A stretch of DNA of 64,000 nucleotides, taken from positions 163,585 to 227,584 of the forward strand of contig JAHLKD010000089.1 of NCBI GenBank assembly GCA_025526935.1, in the 5' to 3' direction. The notes under the pieces are model-generated. The model was not told the DNA's origin and did no database searches. It saw only the letters and a list, made by a program, of their open reading frames with translations. A program made the translations under genes and the position numbers. This document shows positions 21,963-32,850 of this stretch, in pieces (position 1 is the first letter of the stretch; each line of letters starts with the position of its first letter). The stretch comes from Cladochytrium replicatum. Taxonomy: Eukaryota; Chytridiomycota; Chytridiomycetes; Cladochytriales; Cladochytriaceae.

Positions 21963-24535
21963 ATGCCTAGAATACTGGGATCTTCGTTGACCTTCAGGGC
22001 CACCGCTGCCATCGTGATCGCGACGTTGATCGTTCTCTCAATTGCATGGCACTCATGGCACTCGAACAATCATGTAACGGAATTGAAAATCAGATCGCCT
22101 TCTTTCAAATACCATACTCACATTGTCGATGATCTTGTAGGCTGATCGTCCTGATCTCGCCCGGCGTGGGTACAGGAGCCTTGCGGGTCAAGCGTACGCC
22201 GTCAACCCGGATCCTAGCAAGAGCCCAAACCGGTACCACCACCAGGCTGTAGCCAAGTCGACCACTACCACCGCCGAGGTTGCGTCCCCAATTGCCGAAC
22301 CTGACAGGGCGAAGCCCACAGCCGTGGCGACAGCAAAACCAAAAGCGAAGAAAGCAAAAAAGGGCAAGGGGAAAGGGAAAGGCAAGAATGATAAGAAGAG
22401 GAAGGATCGGAAAGGGAGGAAGGGGAAGAAGAGTAAAGTTGGAAACGTGAACGAGTCGAAGACCACGACTACGACGAGCGGAGGTGAGATCTCACAACGC
22501 AATTCTAAGGAGAACTTGATTGAACAATAATGGTTGATCTGCAGGTTACGGCTACGAAACAACTTCGACCAAGGGAGGTACGACGACCCAAGGCTATGCC
22601 AATGCAGAGACCACTACCACCACGACGACGACAGCGACAAGCGCCGAAACTTCCGTTAGTGGCAATGGATACGGAAGCTCTACCACCACGACCACGTCTG
22701 CCAATCCTTACGTAACCACTACGACGACAACGACAAGCGTCGAAACTTACGTCGGTGGCAATGGATACGGAAGCTCTACCACCACGCCCACGTCTGCCAA
22801 TCCTTACGTAACCACGACGACGACAACGACAAGCGTCGAAACTTCCGTCGGTGGCAATGGATACGAAAGCCCTACCACCACGACCACGTCCGCCAATCGT
22901 TACGAAACCACGACGACGACAACGACCTCGGTCAACGGGCACGAGACCACGACAACAACTACGACCTCGGTCAATAAATATGATACAACCACGACGACAA
23001 CAACCACGACCTCGGTCAATAAATATGATACAACCACGACGACAACAACCACGACCTCGGTCAATAAATATGATACAACCACGACGACAACAACCACGAC
23101 CTCGGTCAATAAATATGATACAACCACGACGGCAACAACCACGACGGCAACAACCACGACGGCAACAACCACGACGGCAACTACCACGACCTCCGTCAAC
23201 ATGCACGACACGACCACTACAGCAACGACGTCAGTCAATGCACACGAAACATCAACCACGACCACGAGTTCGGTCAACATGCATAATACAACGACGTCGA
23301 TTGCCTCCACCACAACGTCGGTCAACATGCACGATACAACCACAACCACCACGACGACCGTAAACAATAACTACAAGTACCAGTACAACAATAACGACAA
23401 GCAGAAGGAGGCGGAAAAGAAGAAGGAGGAGGAGAAGAAGAAGCGAGAGGAGGAGAAGAAGAGGAAGGAGGCGGAGAGGAAGAAGAAAGAGGAGGAGAGG
23501 AAGAGAAAGGAGGCGGAGAAGAAGAAGAAGGAGGAGGAAGATAGGAAGAAGAAGGAAGCGGAAAAGAAGAAGAAGGAGGAGGAAGATAGGAAGAAGAGGG
23601 ATGAAGAGAGGAAGAGGAAGGAAGCGGAGAAGAAGAAGGAGGAGGAAGATAGGAAGAAGAGGGATGAAGAGAGGAAGAGGAAGGAAGCGGAGAAGAAGAA
23701 GGAGGAAGAATATAGGAAGAAGAGGGATGAAGAGAGGAAGAGGAAGGAAGCGGAGAAGAAGAAGAAGGAGGAAGAAGATAGGAAGAAGAGGGATGAAGAG
23801 GGGAAGAAGAAGGAAGCGGAGAAGAAGAAAAAGGAGGAGGAAGATAGGAAGAGGCAAGAGGCGGACAAGAAGAGGAAAGAGGAGGAGAAGAAGAGAAAGG
23901 AGGAGGAGGAGAAGAAGAAGGACAAGAAGAAGAACAGGTCGACTACGACGTCCAAAACAACCACAACCACAACAACCTCAACGACCAAGACTTCACAGAC
24001 CTCCACAACCACGACCACTTCGACCAAAACGACCACCGTTACAGTCACACCTTCTCCGACACCGGTAGCCGTGTCTGGTTCTGGCGTCGTACCCTCCGAT
24101 CTCGACGCTTTCGTAGTTAGCGACGATGGAGCCGATGTCCCGCTTGATTTCAAGCTCACCGACTACTTTGCAGCTGATGACGATAAAGGCGGCGCGGAGG
24201 GCGCCGATCGTGTCGACGTAATCAACGCAGAGGAACGTGCGGCAGAAGATGAAGATCGTGAGGAGGGCAACAAGGGTAAGGTCAGTGCAATCGCAGCGCC
24301 AGACGACACGGGAGTCACTGAAGACGACGAGGGTGATGTCGAAGCTGCCGACCGAACGGAAGAAACAGAAGACGAGGATGAAACGCACGAATCCGGCAAG
24401 AGCGATGCCGCTGCGTTCGAGGATGGCGAGGACGCTGCCACTCTCCCGATCGATGCAGCACAATACACGGAAGAACTGGCGGATGCACAGTTGTTAGCTT
24501 TGGAAGAAGCTGACGACGAGGAAGTTGGAAACTGA
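21963..24535 (+). CDS. Signal-anchored low-complexity protein, paralog 2 (KGK, Thr repeats, charged coiled coil, acidic C-terminus)
   Basis: Exons 21963-22073, 22141-22483 and 22545-24535 close in phase to 814 aa. The signal anchor (ATAAIVIATLIVLSIAW) is followed by a Lys-rich tract (KKGKGKGKGK), Thr-rich repeats with SVNKYD and SVETSVGGNGY units, then about 170 residues of EAEKKKKEEEDRKKRDEE-type charged helix. A second Thr-rich linker leads to an acidic C-terminus with VPSDL..LDFKLTDYF. The first exon is 111 nt as in the upstream paralog and both introns are GT..AG. The layout (anchor, stiff charged rod, acidic end) suggests an extracellular spacer or wall-linked protein; this is inference. 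Confidence 0.75.
22963..23190 (+). repeat. 45-bp tandem repeats (SVNKYD units) and 15-bp repeats
   Basis: Four copies of a 45-bp unit start at about 22966, 23011, 23056 and 23101 and are almost identical. They run into four copies of a 15-bp unit (GGCAACAACCACGAC) to about 23185. All stay in frame. Confidence 0.85.
23500..23880 (+). repeat. Imperfect repeats encoding the charged coiled coil
   Basis: Four or five units of about 57-66 bp, each containing GAGGAAGATAGGAAGAAG and GCGGAGAAGAAGAAG, follow in tandem. They encode EEEDRKKRDEERKRKEAEK-type sequence. Confidence 0.75.
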
Positions 24536-24997
24536 GCTATTCAAGAGGTTTCTTTTAGGCAACCATGTTCATTAGTATGCGGTACTCATGCAGCTTCTCT
24601 ATTTTTTGGGGTATTTCTATCTTCCTCTTTCTCTCAAAGCGGTTATATCCGTTTACGTCTTTTTGGAATTGCTCTACTATTTCTTTGTTCTCAAATTACC
24701 GCAAATTTCAAGCGGCAGAACGTTCGTAACTTTGTTTCTTGGATTGTGTTATTTTTGGAGGTTAATATATATTATCCTATTTGCAATAAAATTAATAATT
24801 ACGCTTTACTGACTCAAAATAACCATAGATAGCTATAGAACCAGATAGGAAGGCGGCGAAAGGTATAGGTGCATCTAAAAACCAAGGAGACAGTTTGTTT
24901 TGCAGTTTGGTGAGGAAACATTTTTGGCAAAACCTTCTCCAAGATATTTGTTTCAATCTTTCGAACTCAAAATAAATAAGTCCATCATATTGTCCTT
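24536..24997. other. Intergenic, AT-rich, between convergent genes
   Basis: 3' flanks of the paralog-2 gene and of the minus-strand HAD gene. No coding evidence. Confidence 0.4.
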
Positions 24998-27900
24998 TTA
25001 AGTTAAAATGTCTCCACATGATGCCACAACCAAGTATGGCCCGTACGCGCACTCCATCAGTTGCGATGACATCGACGAGGTATGATCAGATGCAACGAAC
25101 ACTGTGTCGATTTGTGCCATTGTTCCTGCAAGCATGCCCGATTCCAGCTGGTTCCCAACAATACTGAAAATAGAATGCACTGGTCAGAGCGCCGCTTTGC
25201 CGTACTTGCGAAAAACAATCCTCACCAAATTTCTTCGCTGCGTACTCCGAGCTGCTCTTGCGCGTATCTTATCGCGAAGTTTCTTAAGGTCACTCACAAA
25301 GTGCAGGCGACATCGGGGCTCCCACTCACCGAATCAACAAAGAGCTCGGCATTCCACAGTAAAATGCCTTCCGCCCAGTAGCCACCTCGATCATCTTGCA
25401 TATTGCCCCTGTCGCTGTAAAAGTTTGGTCGCCCTTCTCATTGACTGTGGTCTACTTAACAATCGGTTAGATCAAACAACGGTGGCAAATAAAGTATAGT
25501 AATGGGCCACACCGTCTCGTGGTTCGTCCCGACGAGTTTCGCACCGCCGTAAACAAGCTGTACTGCTCTCGAAATCTTCAAACGAGAGTAAATATCATTT
25601 TGATATTCACCAGAGTTCCATTTTAATGTACACCTTCTCAAAGTTGAAGCTTCTACATTCGCCCACTACGACGAAATCTGGTCGCTCTTCGTTCATCTCG
25701 AAGCCGCTCTCGTACAACGCATATGTAAGTCCTGGCTCACCGATGCAATAACAGCTTCCCTGAATTCGTTGGAAATCATGTTCAGCCACAAGGGATCAAG
25801 GGAGGGGATCTGCTCACCCCTCGCGGACGCTGCGTTTTGAGGAACCGTGCAGTTGCAAGTGCAGACGTGAAAAACTGGGACTCCGGTATAGATAATCCCA
25901 AACGTGCCAGCTTTGCAGAGAGTTCCCTCGGTGTGAGCGCAGAATGATTTGTCTGTCAAAATAGATATAAGGTAATGGATACATACGTTTTGGAACTTAC
26001 CACAAAAGTAAAGCGTTTGTTTTCAGTCCGCATCCAGTTTATAAGCTCTTTCATGCCGGAGAGCAACTGACCACCGTGAATCAAAAGCCCTAAAGCGCAG
26101 ATTTGATGAATTTGAATTTAGTACATTAACACGGACTTACCATCGACCTCGCACATGAAGCCCTTTGTTCGCGGAGAAACGGTTAATCATGATTGTTGTT
26201 GTTTTTCTGGTATATCCTTACCTGTTTATCCTTCATACGTCTCAGTCGCTCTCCGTACTCCTCAACACTCAACCCCGACATCGCCGACAGCTTCTCCCAC
26301 TTCTTCCTCAGGGCTTTCCTCCGTCCCGCGCTGCTCCTCCGCCTCACAACACCACCAGCTTCGACCCCATTGCTAGACATTCCGCGCGACAGCACAGGGA
26401 TCCTCGACGACGACGTCGCCGAAGCCTGAGAGTTACGCCTCGCAAGGCCTCCGGTTGCTCCGCACACAAGCGTGTGGATCGACGCCGGTCGGATTGAGTC
26501 GCTAGAGGAGCGGTTTCCACCTTCGGACGATGATCCCGCTACTGGTCTGATTTGTGTTGGGGATGGTAGGCCGCGGCGTCGCTGCTGGTGGGCATCCGGT
26601 GGAGATGCCGACGGACGACCTGGGGTCACTGGAGCAGAAGTTGGGCGAGGTTTTTGGTACATTGAGACTGGCGGTACCACAGCTGTTTCGTGATTCCGTT
26701 TAATTTCTTCAGGTTCCTTGTTCTCGGAAATTTCCAGAGTTGGAACAATGTCTTCGATACTCCTCTTTTCTTCATTCTCAGCTAGTATAACATTGATCGG
26801 CTGCACCGTGGCTGTAGTGCTGGGGGGCTCAGCGGCCGGCGCAACAACGCTCGTCTCTTCTTGTGGCGACACAAACAACCGCTCCACCATCTCCTCAATG
26901 TGTATTGGCGATCTGACTTGCTTCTTCCATTCCTCCTCAGAAGCATAGAGATCGTCCAACGGTGGTTCAGGAATGGGGTCTTCAGCAGTATGTTGTGATG
27001 CTCCAGATGAACTGGCGACCGGAAAAGCCGATATGACGCTGTTGACGCTCCGCTGCGAGTCGATGGACGGACGGGCGGTGGAAGGTGAACGAGGGAACTT
27101 GCCCTGGATGGGTGGAGCGGGCTTTGAACGTGAAAGCCGGATGGGTGCGAGCGGAGGACGACCTGAAGGATCCGAGGTGGTTCGTCGAAGATCTTCGCTT
27201 CTGCGCATAACTGCAGCCGATGCGTTACCAAAGGAATAAAGACTTCCGTGAACATAGAGCTTTCCCAAACGATTTTCGGCAGGTGAAGTTCCGCTGTCCG
27301 GGGGCGCGGTGGAAACGACCTCTATAGAGTCATTAAAGGAGCCATCAACGAGCTCCAACCGTCCAGATGACGATGTCATCGTCGCAGAGCTTAGATCCTT
27401 TGACGAGCCACTCTCCGTCATCGTATCATCGTGAATGGACACACGAATAATGCTACCCGTTGACTTTGATTTGCGATGCTTTGGCCTTATCCATCCTGCC
27501 TTCTCCGTGGTTGCCGTAAGCTCAACAAACGATGCAGGGCTGGCGGGACGCTTTGGAGATCGCTTGATGTGATACATTGACAGGAGTCGAGGAATAGAGT
27601 ATCGCTTGCGTGTACCTTCTGGAACAGAATTGGCTCCTTCCGACTCTGTCGAGGTTCCCACTCGTTGGGCAGGCGTCGATGCAAGACCATTCAGATGATC
27701 GGCGTCGGTCTCACTTGTTGGGGTTTCAGCAGGTAATTTTCCTTTATCTGAGGCCTTCGAATCTCGCTGCGGTGAATCTTGCTGGATTTGTTGAGCTCGA
27801 TCCGTCTCTCTTTCACTACTGAGACTCTTCAACGAAGGTTTTCGCCACTTTGTGCGCCAATTGAGCATACTATGAACACCGTTCGCAATTTCATGGTCGT

Positions 27901-28216
27901 TAGATGGAGGTGGTGTGAGTTCTCTTGTTTGAGTTGGTAGTGACTTCTCAATCGACATTGATATACGTGGGGGCCGCTGGGGCGTTTTATGTGCTGAATT
28001 GCTCTCAGGATCAGCACTTATTTTAGGTGACCAGGAAGGCGTTGAAGGCCGGCTGGTAGTGTTCCCCGCGAGGGGTGAGGAGCCAGACGCAGCCTGTGGA
28101 GAGCTGTCTTTTCCTGCCTTCTGTGGAGTTGACCCAGATGGAGCGGGAGGCTCCACGTCGTTCCGTTCCGCCCAGTACTCCCGTTTCTTGAAATCGAATA
28201 CCTTGAACACCTTCAT
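24998..28216 (-). CDS. Disordered protein spliced to a degenerate HAD (NagD-type) domain
   Basis: Exons 26222-28216, 26141-26162, 26001-26089, 25818-25952, 25634-25759, 25461-25575, 25330-25414, 25226-25251 and 24998-25179 close in phase to about 924 aa. Residues 1-665 start MKVFKVFDFKKREYWAERN and are Ser/Pro-rich and mostly disordered. The rest is a HAD subfamily IIA fold: GFMCEVDGLL, TNHSALTPRELSAKLARLGL, IGEPGLTYALYESGF, GAKLVGTN, TGAICKMIEVATGRKAFYCGMPSS, IVGNQLESGMLAG. Key residues differ from active enzymes: the nucleophile Asp is Glu, the motif-III Lys is Met and both motif-IV Asp are lost. The joint uses CAG|GTAAGG; without it the first part ends 12 codons later and the HAD frame lacks its first strand. 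Two separate genes remain possible. A 5' UTR intron (28237-28289) is likely. The donor of the 25414-25461 intron is weak. Confidence 0.65.
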
Positions 28217-28391
28217 CGCAGAAGAGTGCGATTTTCCTACAAGTTTATGAAAAATTAGCGCGCAAATGAGTGTCCCGCTGGTCACTCACCTCCCGCAAGT
28301 CCCCCCTTTTTATGTCCTGTCTCCGAATGTGCGATTCGCTGGCGGTGGCCTAAAGACACGACACGCGACTCGCTATTTAACCATTCTGGGA

Positions 28392-29060
28392 ATGACACTT
28401 TCAAAGGCAACGAAAGTTGCAAGGAGCAGGAGATGGCGATACGTGCAGTTGGAGAAGGGAGTGCCGGGCGGGTATTTCTCAGAGGAGCAGATTAAGTCAC
28501 GTCATGCACTGCTTTATTCGGAGTTCATGGGTGAGCATGCATGCAAAAATAGAGCTTATAGGAAATGTTCTAACAATTTCGTTCTAGAGCAAGTGGATGA
28601 AGACGGAAACCCTGCTCCAAGACACGACAAACCCTTCCCATCGAGTATGAACCTCATCGAACGAATTTATCACAACATGGACCTTGCTCGATTCGAAGAG
28701 CTACGAGAAGCAGAGCGACAGCTAGAAAATGAGCAATTCGAGGAAGAGGAGGAAAGCGACGAGGAAGATGAGAAAAATGAAATGGGAGAGGACGGTGCTG
28801 ATGCGAGAGAAGAAAACGAAGTTGACGAGGAGACCGAGAGAGAAAACAGGCTGAACGAGTTGGTGGAGCTCATTACACGACAGTTCATTTACGGAATGGA
28901 TAGGGACTTTGACTATGCCGGGCTGGTTGATGAGAATCCTGATTACGATGATGAGGAGCTGGCTGCGAAGGATACGGAGGATGCATATTTTGATGCGGAA
29001 AGCGACAACGAGGATGCAACTCCGAGACCAAACACCGACGCTGGAGACCTTGACTACTAG
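28392..29060 (+). CDS. CCDC97: CCDC97-family protein
   Basis: Exons 28392-28530 and 28588-29060 give 203 aa; the 57-nt intron (GTGAGC..TTCTAG, with a CTAAC branch point) has no in-frame stop, but its removal joins SEFM to EQVDEDGNP cleanly. Family features: RRWRYVQLEKGVPGGYFSEEQIKSRHALLY at the start, an acidic Glu-rich coil in the middle, and FIYGMDRDFDYAGLVDENPDYDDEE near the end. Animal CCDC97 associates with the SF3B part of the U2 snRNP. It is transcribed away from the minus-strand HAD-fusion gene; the two starts are about 176 bp apart. An upstream ATG at 28266 would add 42 residues of uncertain nature and overlap the neighbour's 5' intron. Confidence 0.8.
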   Translation: MTLSKATKVARSRRWRYVQLEKGVPGGYFSEEQIKSRHALLYSEFMGEHACKNRAYRKCSNNFVLEQVDEDGNPAPRHDKPFPSSMNLIERIYHNMDLARFEELREAERQLENEQFEEEEESDEEDEKNEMGEDGADAREENEVDEETERENRLNELVELITRQFIYGMDRDFDYAGLVDENPDYDDEELAAKDTEDAYFDAESDNEDATPRPNTDAGDLDY

Positions 29061-29216
29061 TTGTCCGAAACCTGACCACAGAGCATAAAGAGAATATGTG
29101 ACAGCATGTATATCAGAACAGAAACCCATTTAAAAACCGGACAATTGGGTCAACATTAACAGTCGCACAAATACCAAAATACATATAGTGATAGACAGCA
29201 TTCATCGGCCCACAAA

Positions 29217-30053
29217 CTATCCCAAGATAAACGCGGTGTAACATGGCTTCCCGTCGTTCTGTGCACATTCTCCACATTGGTTTACAATGCTTTCAACCAG
29301 TGCAATGACTTCAAAATCGCCTCTTGCCTTTGCAAAGTAAGTCGCCAGACATGACCACGAGTAAATCATCTCTCTCATGGACCTGTTCACGTCGCGCATG
29401 AAAACAAGAACTCTGACCGATCCAAGTAAAGCCGCTGCGTCGATCGGGCACACCGGAACATAGCACTGGTACTCGAGCCCATCCGCTTTCCCGAACGGAT
29501 AGCATTTCAGCTTTGACCACTCCTTGATCGTCTCGATTGTGTCGATGGCGTGCAGAGCAGCGAAGAGGGGCAGGTCGTCCGTGCGGAGGGCGTGAGCGCG
29601 AGGTTCGGATAAGTTCCATTTGGTGAATGGAACTGGGAAGATGAGGGAGTGCGGGGAAGTTGAGAATGCGAGGAGAGAGTGAAGGACGGGTTTTAGGGAG
29701 TACTGGGCTGCCAGATTGATCCAGAGGGAAGGGTCGGGGATGAAGGCGTGGAGAGTTGAAAATTTGGTGGTGAAGAGGTAGTAGGTGAGAGAGAGAGAGA
29801 GACCTTTGCGGAATCGGGATTCCAGACGAGATTGAGGTGTGCTTGAGGTTTTGATGTGCCAGCATTCGAACGTGCGACGGTAGTTGGTGCGGTCAATCTG
29901 GGAAGCAGCTAGCAGGGTGAAGTTGTTGGTCGAGAATGAGAGGATATGCAAACGGAGCTCCACTGGGAGGAGAGCGAGCAACGTTGCGGTTTTACGAGAT
30001 GTTGGCCGTGAGGTTTCCTTGGAATGGAAATGACCAGACAGATCAAGCATCAT
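29217..30053 (-). CDS. F-box-like protein, unknown
   Basis: Single exon, 278 aa, ATG start. The segment LLALLPVELRLHILSFSTNNFTLLAASQI (residues about 25-55) has the spacing of an F-box. The remainder is helical with LWINLAAQYSLKPVLHSLLAF and a C-terminal part with several Cys (CYVPVCPIDAA; NQCGECAQNDGKPC). F-box proteins recruit substrates to SCF ubiquitin ligases through Skp1. No LRR or ankyrin signature was recognised. The next gene, on the same strand, also has an F-box, but the sequences are not close paralogs. Confidence 0.55.
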   Translation of the reverse strand: MMLDLSGHFHSKETSRPTSRKTATLLALLPVELRLHILSFSTNNFTLLAASQIDRTNYRRTFECWHIKTSSTPQSRLESRFRKGLSLSLTYYLFTTKFSTLHAFIPDPSLWINLAAQYSLKPVLHSLLAFSTSPHSLIFPVPFTKWNLSEPRAHALRTDDLPLFAALHAIDTIETIKEWSKLKCYPFGKADGLEYQCYVPVCPIDAAALLGSVRVLVFMRDVNRSMREMIYSWSCLATYFAKARGDFEVIALVESIVNQCGECAQNDGKPCYTAFILG

Positions 30054-30168
30054 ATCACCATAACCCGGAAGGTACTCACAAGGTCACAGCCACACAAACG
30101 CAAACTATCTCTCCCCAGCAGTGTCCATAAAGGATACTCTTTCGGATCTCTAAAACTTTAATAAATTA

Positions 30169-31614
30169 TCAATCCTCTTCTTCGAGTAAGCCGAAGAATT
30201 GATGGAAGGTCATGGAGAACGGCTGTTCATCATGCATGAATGGCTTAACAAACACGTAACGACCGTTCGCCCGTCTCTCTCCATGATTGCTCAAATAGCG
30301 GAGTTTCTCGTACACTTCAACCAAATTCGGAACTTCTTCAAGCGGCATCCAATGCAAACCATCTGAACCAAGCATAATTTTCAGGGATGTGATACGGCAA
30401 CGCTCGTTCGACTTCAAGGCTCTGGCAAGCTCACGGCAATGGTCGACGGTAATGAACTCGACACCGTCCAGCGCAAATTCGTGGAGATTGGTGTTAATCT
30501 CGAGAAGTCGAACGATTTTGTCAAATTCTGAATCAGACATTTCTATGCCGACGATACCGAGCTTTTCGAGTGAAATTTGCTGGGCAGCATTCGGTGCAAA
30601 TTGATCGAAACCGATGAATGCGTCGCCAAAGCAGTCTTCGCCCGAAAGCGTGAGTTCTTTAAGCCTCTTATTGTTGATGACGAATTGTCCGACAATGTCA
30701 AGGTCCAACTCTTGGCTCCGAAACTGTAGAGCTAGCCGCTCTATCGAACGATTGCCCTTAATGATCTCAAGCATGAAATGAAGTTCCGAAGACTGTTCAG
30801 CAACCAGTTCCAAACTGACCAAAGTCGAGTTGGCTGCAAATAACTCCTTTGCTGTGGTCATGCAATCCTTCTCAATGATTTCTGCCCAGCTATCGGTCAT
30901 TTCAAGCCGGAGAGTGCACAGAGTTGGTTGTTCTAGAATTGCAGAAACAGCTTCGAGGGTGGTGGTGTACAATTCCGCAGAGATGACAGCCGTCCTCAAG
31001 TATGGGAAGAGTATATGAAGATTGGGAAGGAGAACCGTTGTGGCCCATGATCTAATCTCAATCTCTTCAATCTTTGTGTGACATCCCAGCGCTTCAACGA
31101 GCCGCTCTTCGACATCCTCTTCTGCGTCCCCGTCCTCAACTATGTTTAACGAAAGCCGGCATAAAGACTTGTTCCGTTTGATGAGCTCGATAAGCACAAC
31201 TAGATCATGCTTAAACGGTCGAAGTTCTTTAACCTTGAGGCTTCGCAGGGAGACTAGGTCGTTTAGCGACGGTTCAAGAAGGTGAAACGTGTGTGAAGGA
31301 TTCTCGCTTCTCCTGCTATCTGCAAATTCAAGCTCCCTGGTGTGCGTGAAATGCTTGCTTCTGATAGTTGCTACGAACGGAGCTATGGAGTATGGTTCCA
31401 CCGTCACTTGCTCAAACAGTGTCGGCATTGCAACGCGGTGGAGTTGCTTGCATGTCTGAGCGAGTTGCCATGCACTTCTTTCTTCCGCAGCTTCAAAAAT
31501 ACGTTGCTGAATCTCTGGAGGTAATTGCATCAATCCCACTTTCGGGCTGCAGAGGATAGTCATATCTGCTTCTGCCACTACATGGGTCGGACCACTGTGC
31601 TGATATTCGAGCAT
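30169..31614 (-). CDS. F-box/LRR-type protein
   Basis: Single exon, 481 aa from an ATG at 31614. The F-box is LPPEIQQRIFEAAEERSAWQLAQTCKQLHRVAMP (residues about 30-65). The rest consists of degenerate leucine-rich repeats, for example LERLALQFRSQELDLDIVGQFV-type and LVSLRSLKVKELRPF segments. It should act as a substrate receptor of an SCF complex; the substrate is unknown. Two shorter, broken relatives lie immediately upstream (31980-32850), so this is the surviving member of a local duplication. Confidence 0.7.
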   Translation of the reverse strand: MLEYQHSGPTHVVAEADMTILCSPKVGLMQLPPEIQQRIFEAAEERSAWQLAQTCKQLHRVAMPTLFEQVTVEPYSIAPFVATIRSKHFTHTRELEFADSRRSENPSHTFHLLEPSLNDLVSLRSLKVKELRPFKHDLVVLIELIKRNKSLCRLSLNIVEDGDAEEDVEERLVEALGCHTKIEEIEIRSWATTVLLPNLHILFPYLRTAVISAELYTTTLEAVSAILEQPTLCTLRLEMTDSWAEIIEKDCMTTAKELFAANSTLVSLELVAEQSSELHFMLEIIKGNRSIERLALQFRSQELDLDIVGQFVINNKRLKELTLSGEDCFGDAFIGFDQFAPNAAQQISLEKLGIVGIEMSDSEFDKIVRLLEINTNLHEFALDGVEFITVDHCRELARALKSNERCRITSLKIMLGSDGLHWMPLEEVPNLVEVYEKLRYLSNHGERRANGRYVFVKPFMHDEQPFSMTFHQFFGLLEEED

Positions 31615-31856
31615 TTTAGGTTCGGATCTGCTGAAACAGCTTGATATCGCACCTGCGTTGTGTACAACACTGGGTATCGCCGCACTCGTGCCGTTAGATG
31701 GTCGAAATGAACGTCCAAACTTTCAAGGATTACTCCATCGTTCATGAAAGGTGCGATGAAGAGTTTGATGAAGCTGCAAAACTCTCCGACAGCATGCTGG
31801 AAATGTTTATCCATTTTCTCGCGGTCAACCACATCGTATTGATGTGACGGTGTCAT
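31578..31856 (-). CDS. Short open frame upstream of the F-box/LRR gene
   Basis: A 92-aa frame with an ATG (31856) overlaps the 5' end of the F-box/LRR gene by 37 nt in another frame. Its sequence (SFIKLFIAPFMNDGVILESLDVHFDHL) looks like a fragment of an LRR or helical domain. It may be a 5' remnant of a duplicated family member or a non-coding frame. No splice joins it to the downstream gene. Confidence 0.3.
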   Translation of the reverse strand: MTPSHQYDVVDREKMDKHFQHAVGEFCSFIKLFIAPFMNDGVILESLDVHFDHLTARVRRYPVLYTTQVRYQAVSADPNLKCSNISTVVRPM

Positions 31857-31979
31857 TGTTCAGGCACCAAAAATGTTAAAATGTTGGATTTCTGTTCTTC
31901 AGTGCGGCGAAATATTACCGCTTTTGGAAGGCCCGAACAATCGTGTACAAAAAAAGTTGTTGAAAAATAACCAAAATAT

Positions 31980-32850
31980 TTAGCTAACTGCACTATAAAT
32001 CAAGAATCTTCGTCTAGCAAACCAAAGAATTGATGGAAGATCATCCAAAATGGCTGTTCGTCTCACTCGTGGTAGATTTGCACAACACAAAACAGCCATC
32101 CGCTCACTTCTCCCTGTGATCACGTGATCAAGTAAATCTGGGAGTCTCGTATCAAGCTCGCATATTCGGCAAGTGGCTCCCATTCTCCACTACCATCAGA
32201 TCCCAAACGAATCCGCAGAGAAGTTATGCGGTTCCACGCTTTGGCCAGCTGACGACAGTGATCCATGGTGATGAGCTCCACACCATCCAGAACAAACTCG
32301 AGGAGATTGGGAAATTCATCGATACCGACTGTTCCCTCGTCACAGTCATTGCTGTATTGACATCTTCTCGAGATTTCCTTGAGTCTGGTTTCGCTGATGC
32401 AGTTTCCAACAATTTCAAAGTCCGAATCTTGAGCCTCACATTCCAGCACAAGCCGGTCCAGACGACGATCGTGCTTTACGAGATCAGCATGATATGAAGT
32501 ACACAGACAGTTCTGCAACCAGTTCCGAGCTGACCAACGTCGAGTTGTTTGTGAAAGACGTCTGAGCATCGCTAAAACTAGTGGTCCCGCTAATTGCTAT
32601 CCACTAATAATATATCTCTAGACGGAGAGAGAGATGAGAGTTGGTTGTTTTATGATTGCAGAAATAGCTTCAAGCTCATCGAGAAAGGCTGTTCATCATG
32701 CATCGATGGCTCATCACACACGAAATAGCCATTCTGTGTTAACTATAGCCAAGTTCGGAATTTGTTTTAGCAGAAATAGCATCGAGGGATATGATTTCGT
32801 TTGCCTGGGCACTTGTCTCGCTACGTCATCTCCGCCGGTGTTGGGCCTTC
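31980..32850 (-). pseudogene. Two decayed fragments of the F-box/LRR gene
   Basis: The stretch 31990-32570 matches the C-terminal half of the intact gene at 30169: the 3' end (AAGAATTGATGGAAG block) and the segment FVLDGVELITMDHCRQLAKA, which corresponds to FALDGVEFITVDHCRELARA, are both recognisable. Large internal parts are deleted and the frame is open only for 149 codons. A second, smaller fragment follows at about 32640-32790, where the GAGTTGGTTGTT block of the middle of the gene is joined directly to the GGCTGTTCATCATGCAT block of its 3' end. Neither copy could encode the full protein. Confidence 0.65.

Noticed and set aside
23371-24159. Minus-strand frame of Ser/Phe/Leu runs
   Set aside because: Antisense of the Lys/Glu coiled-coil repeats; no start context or family.
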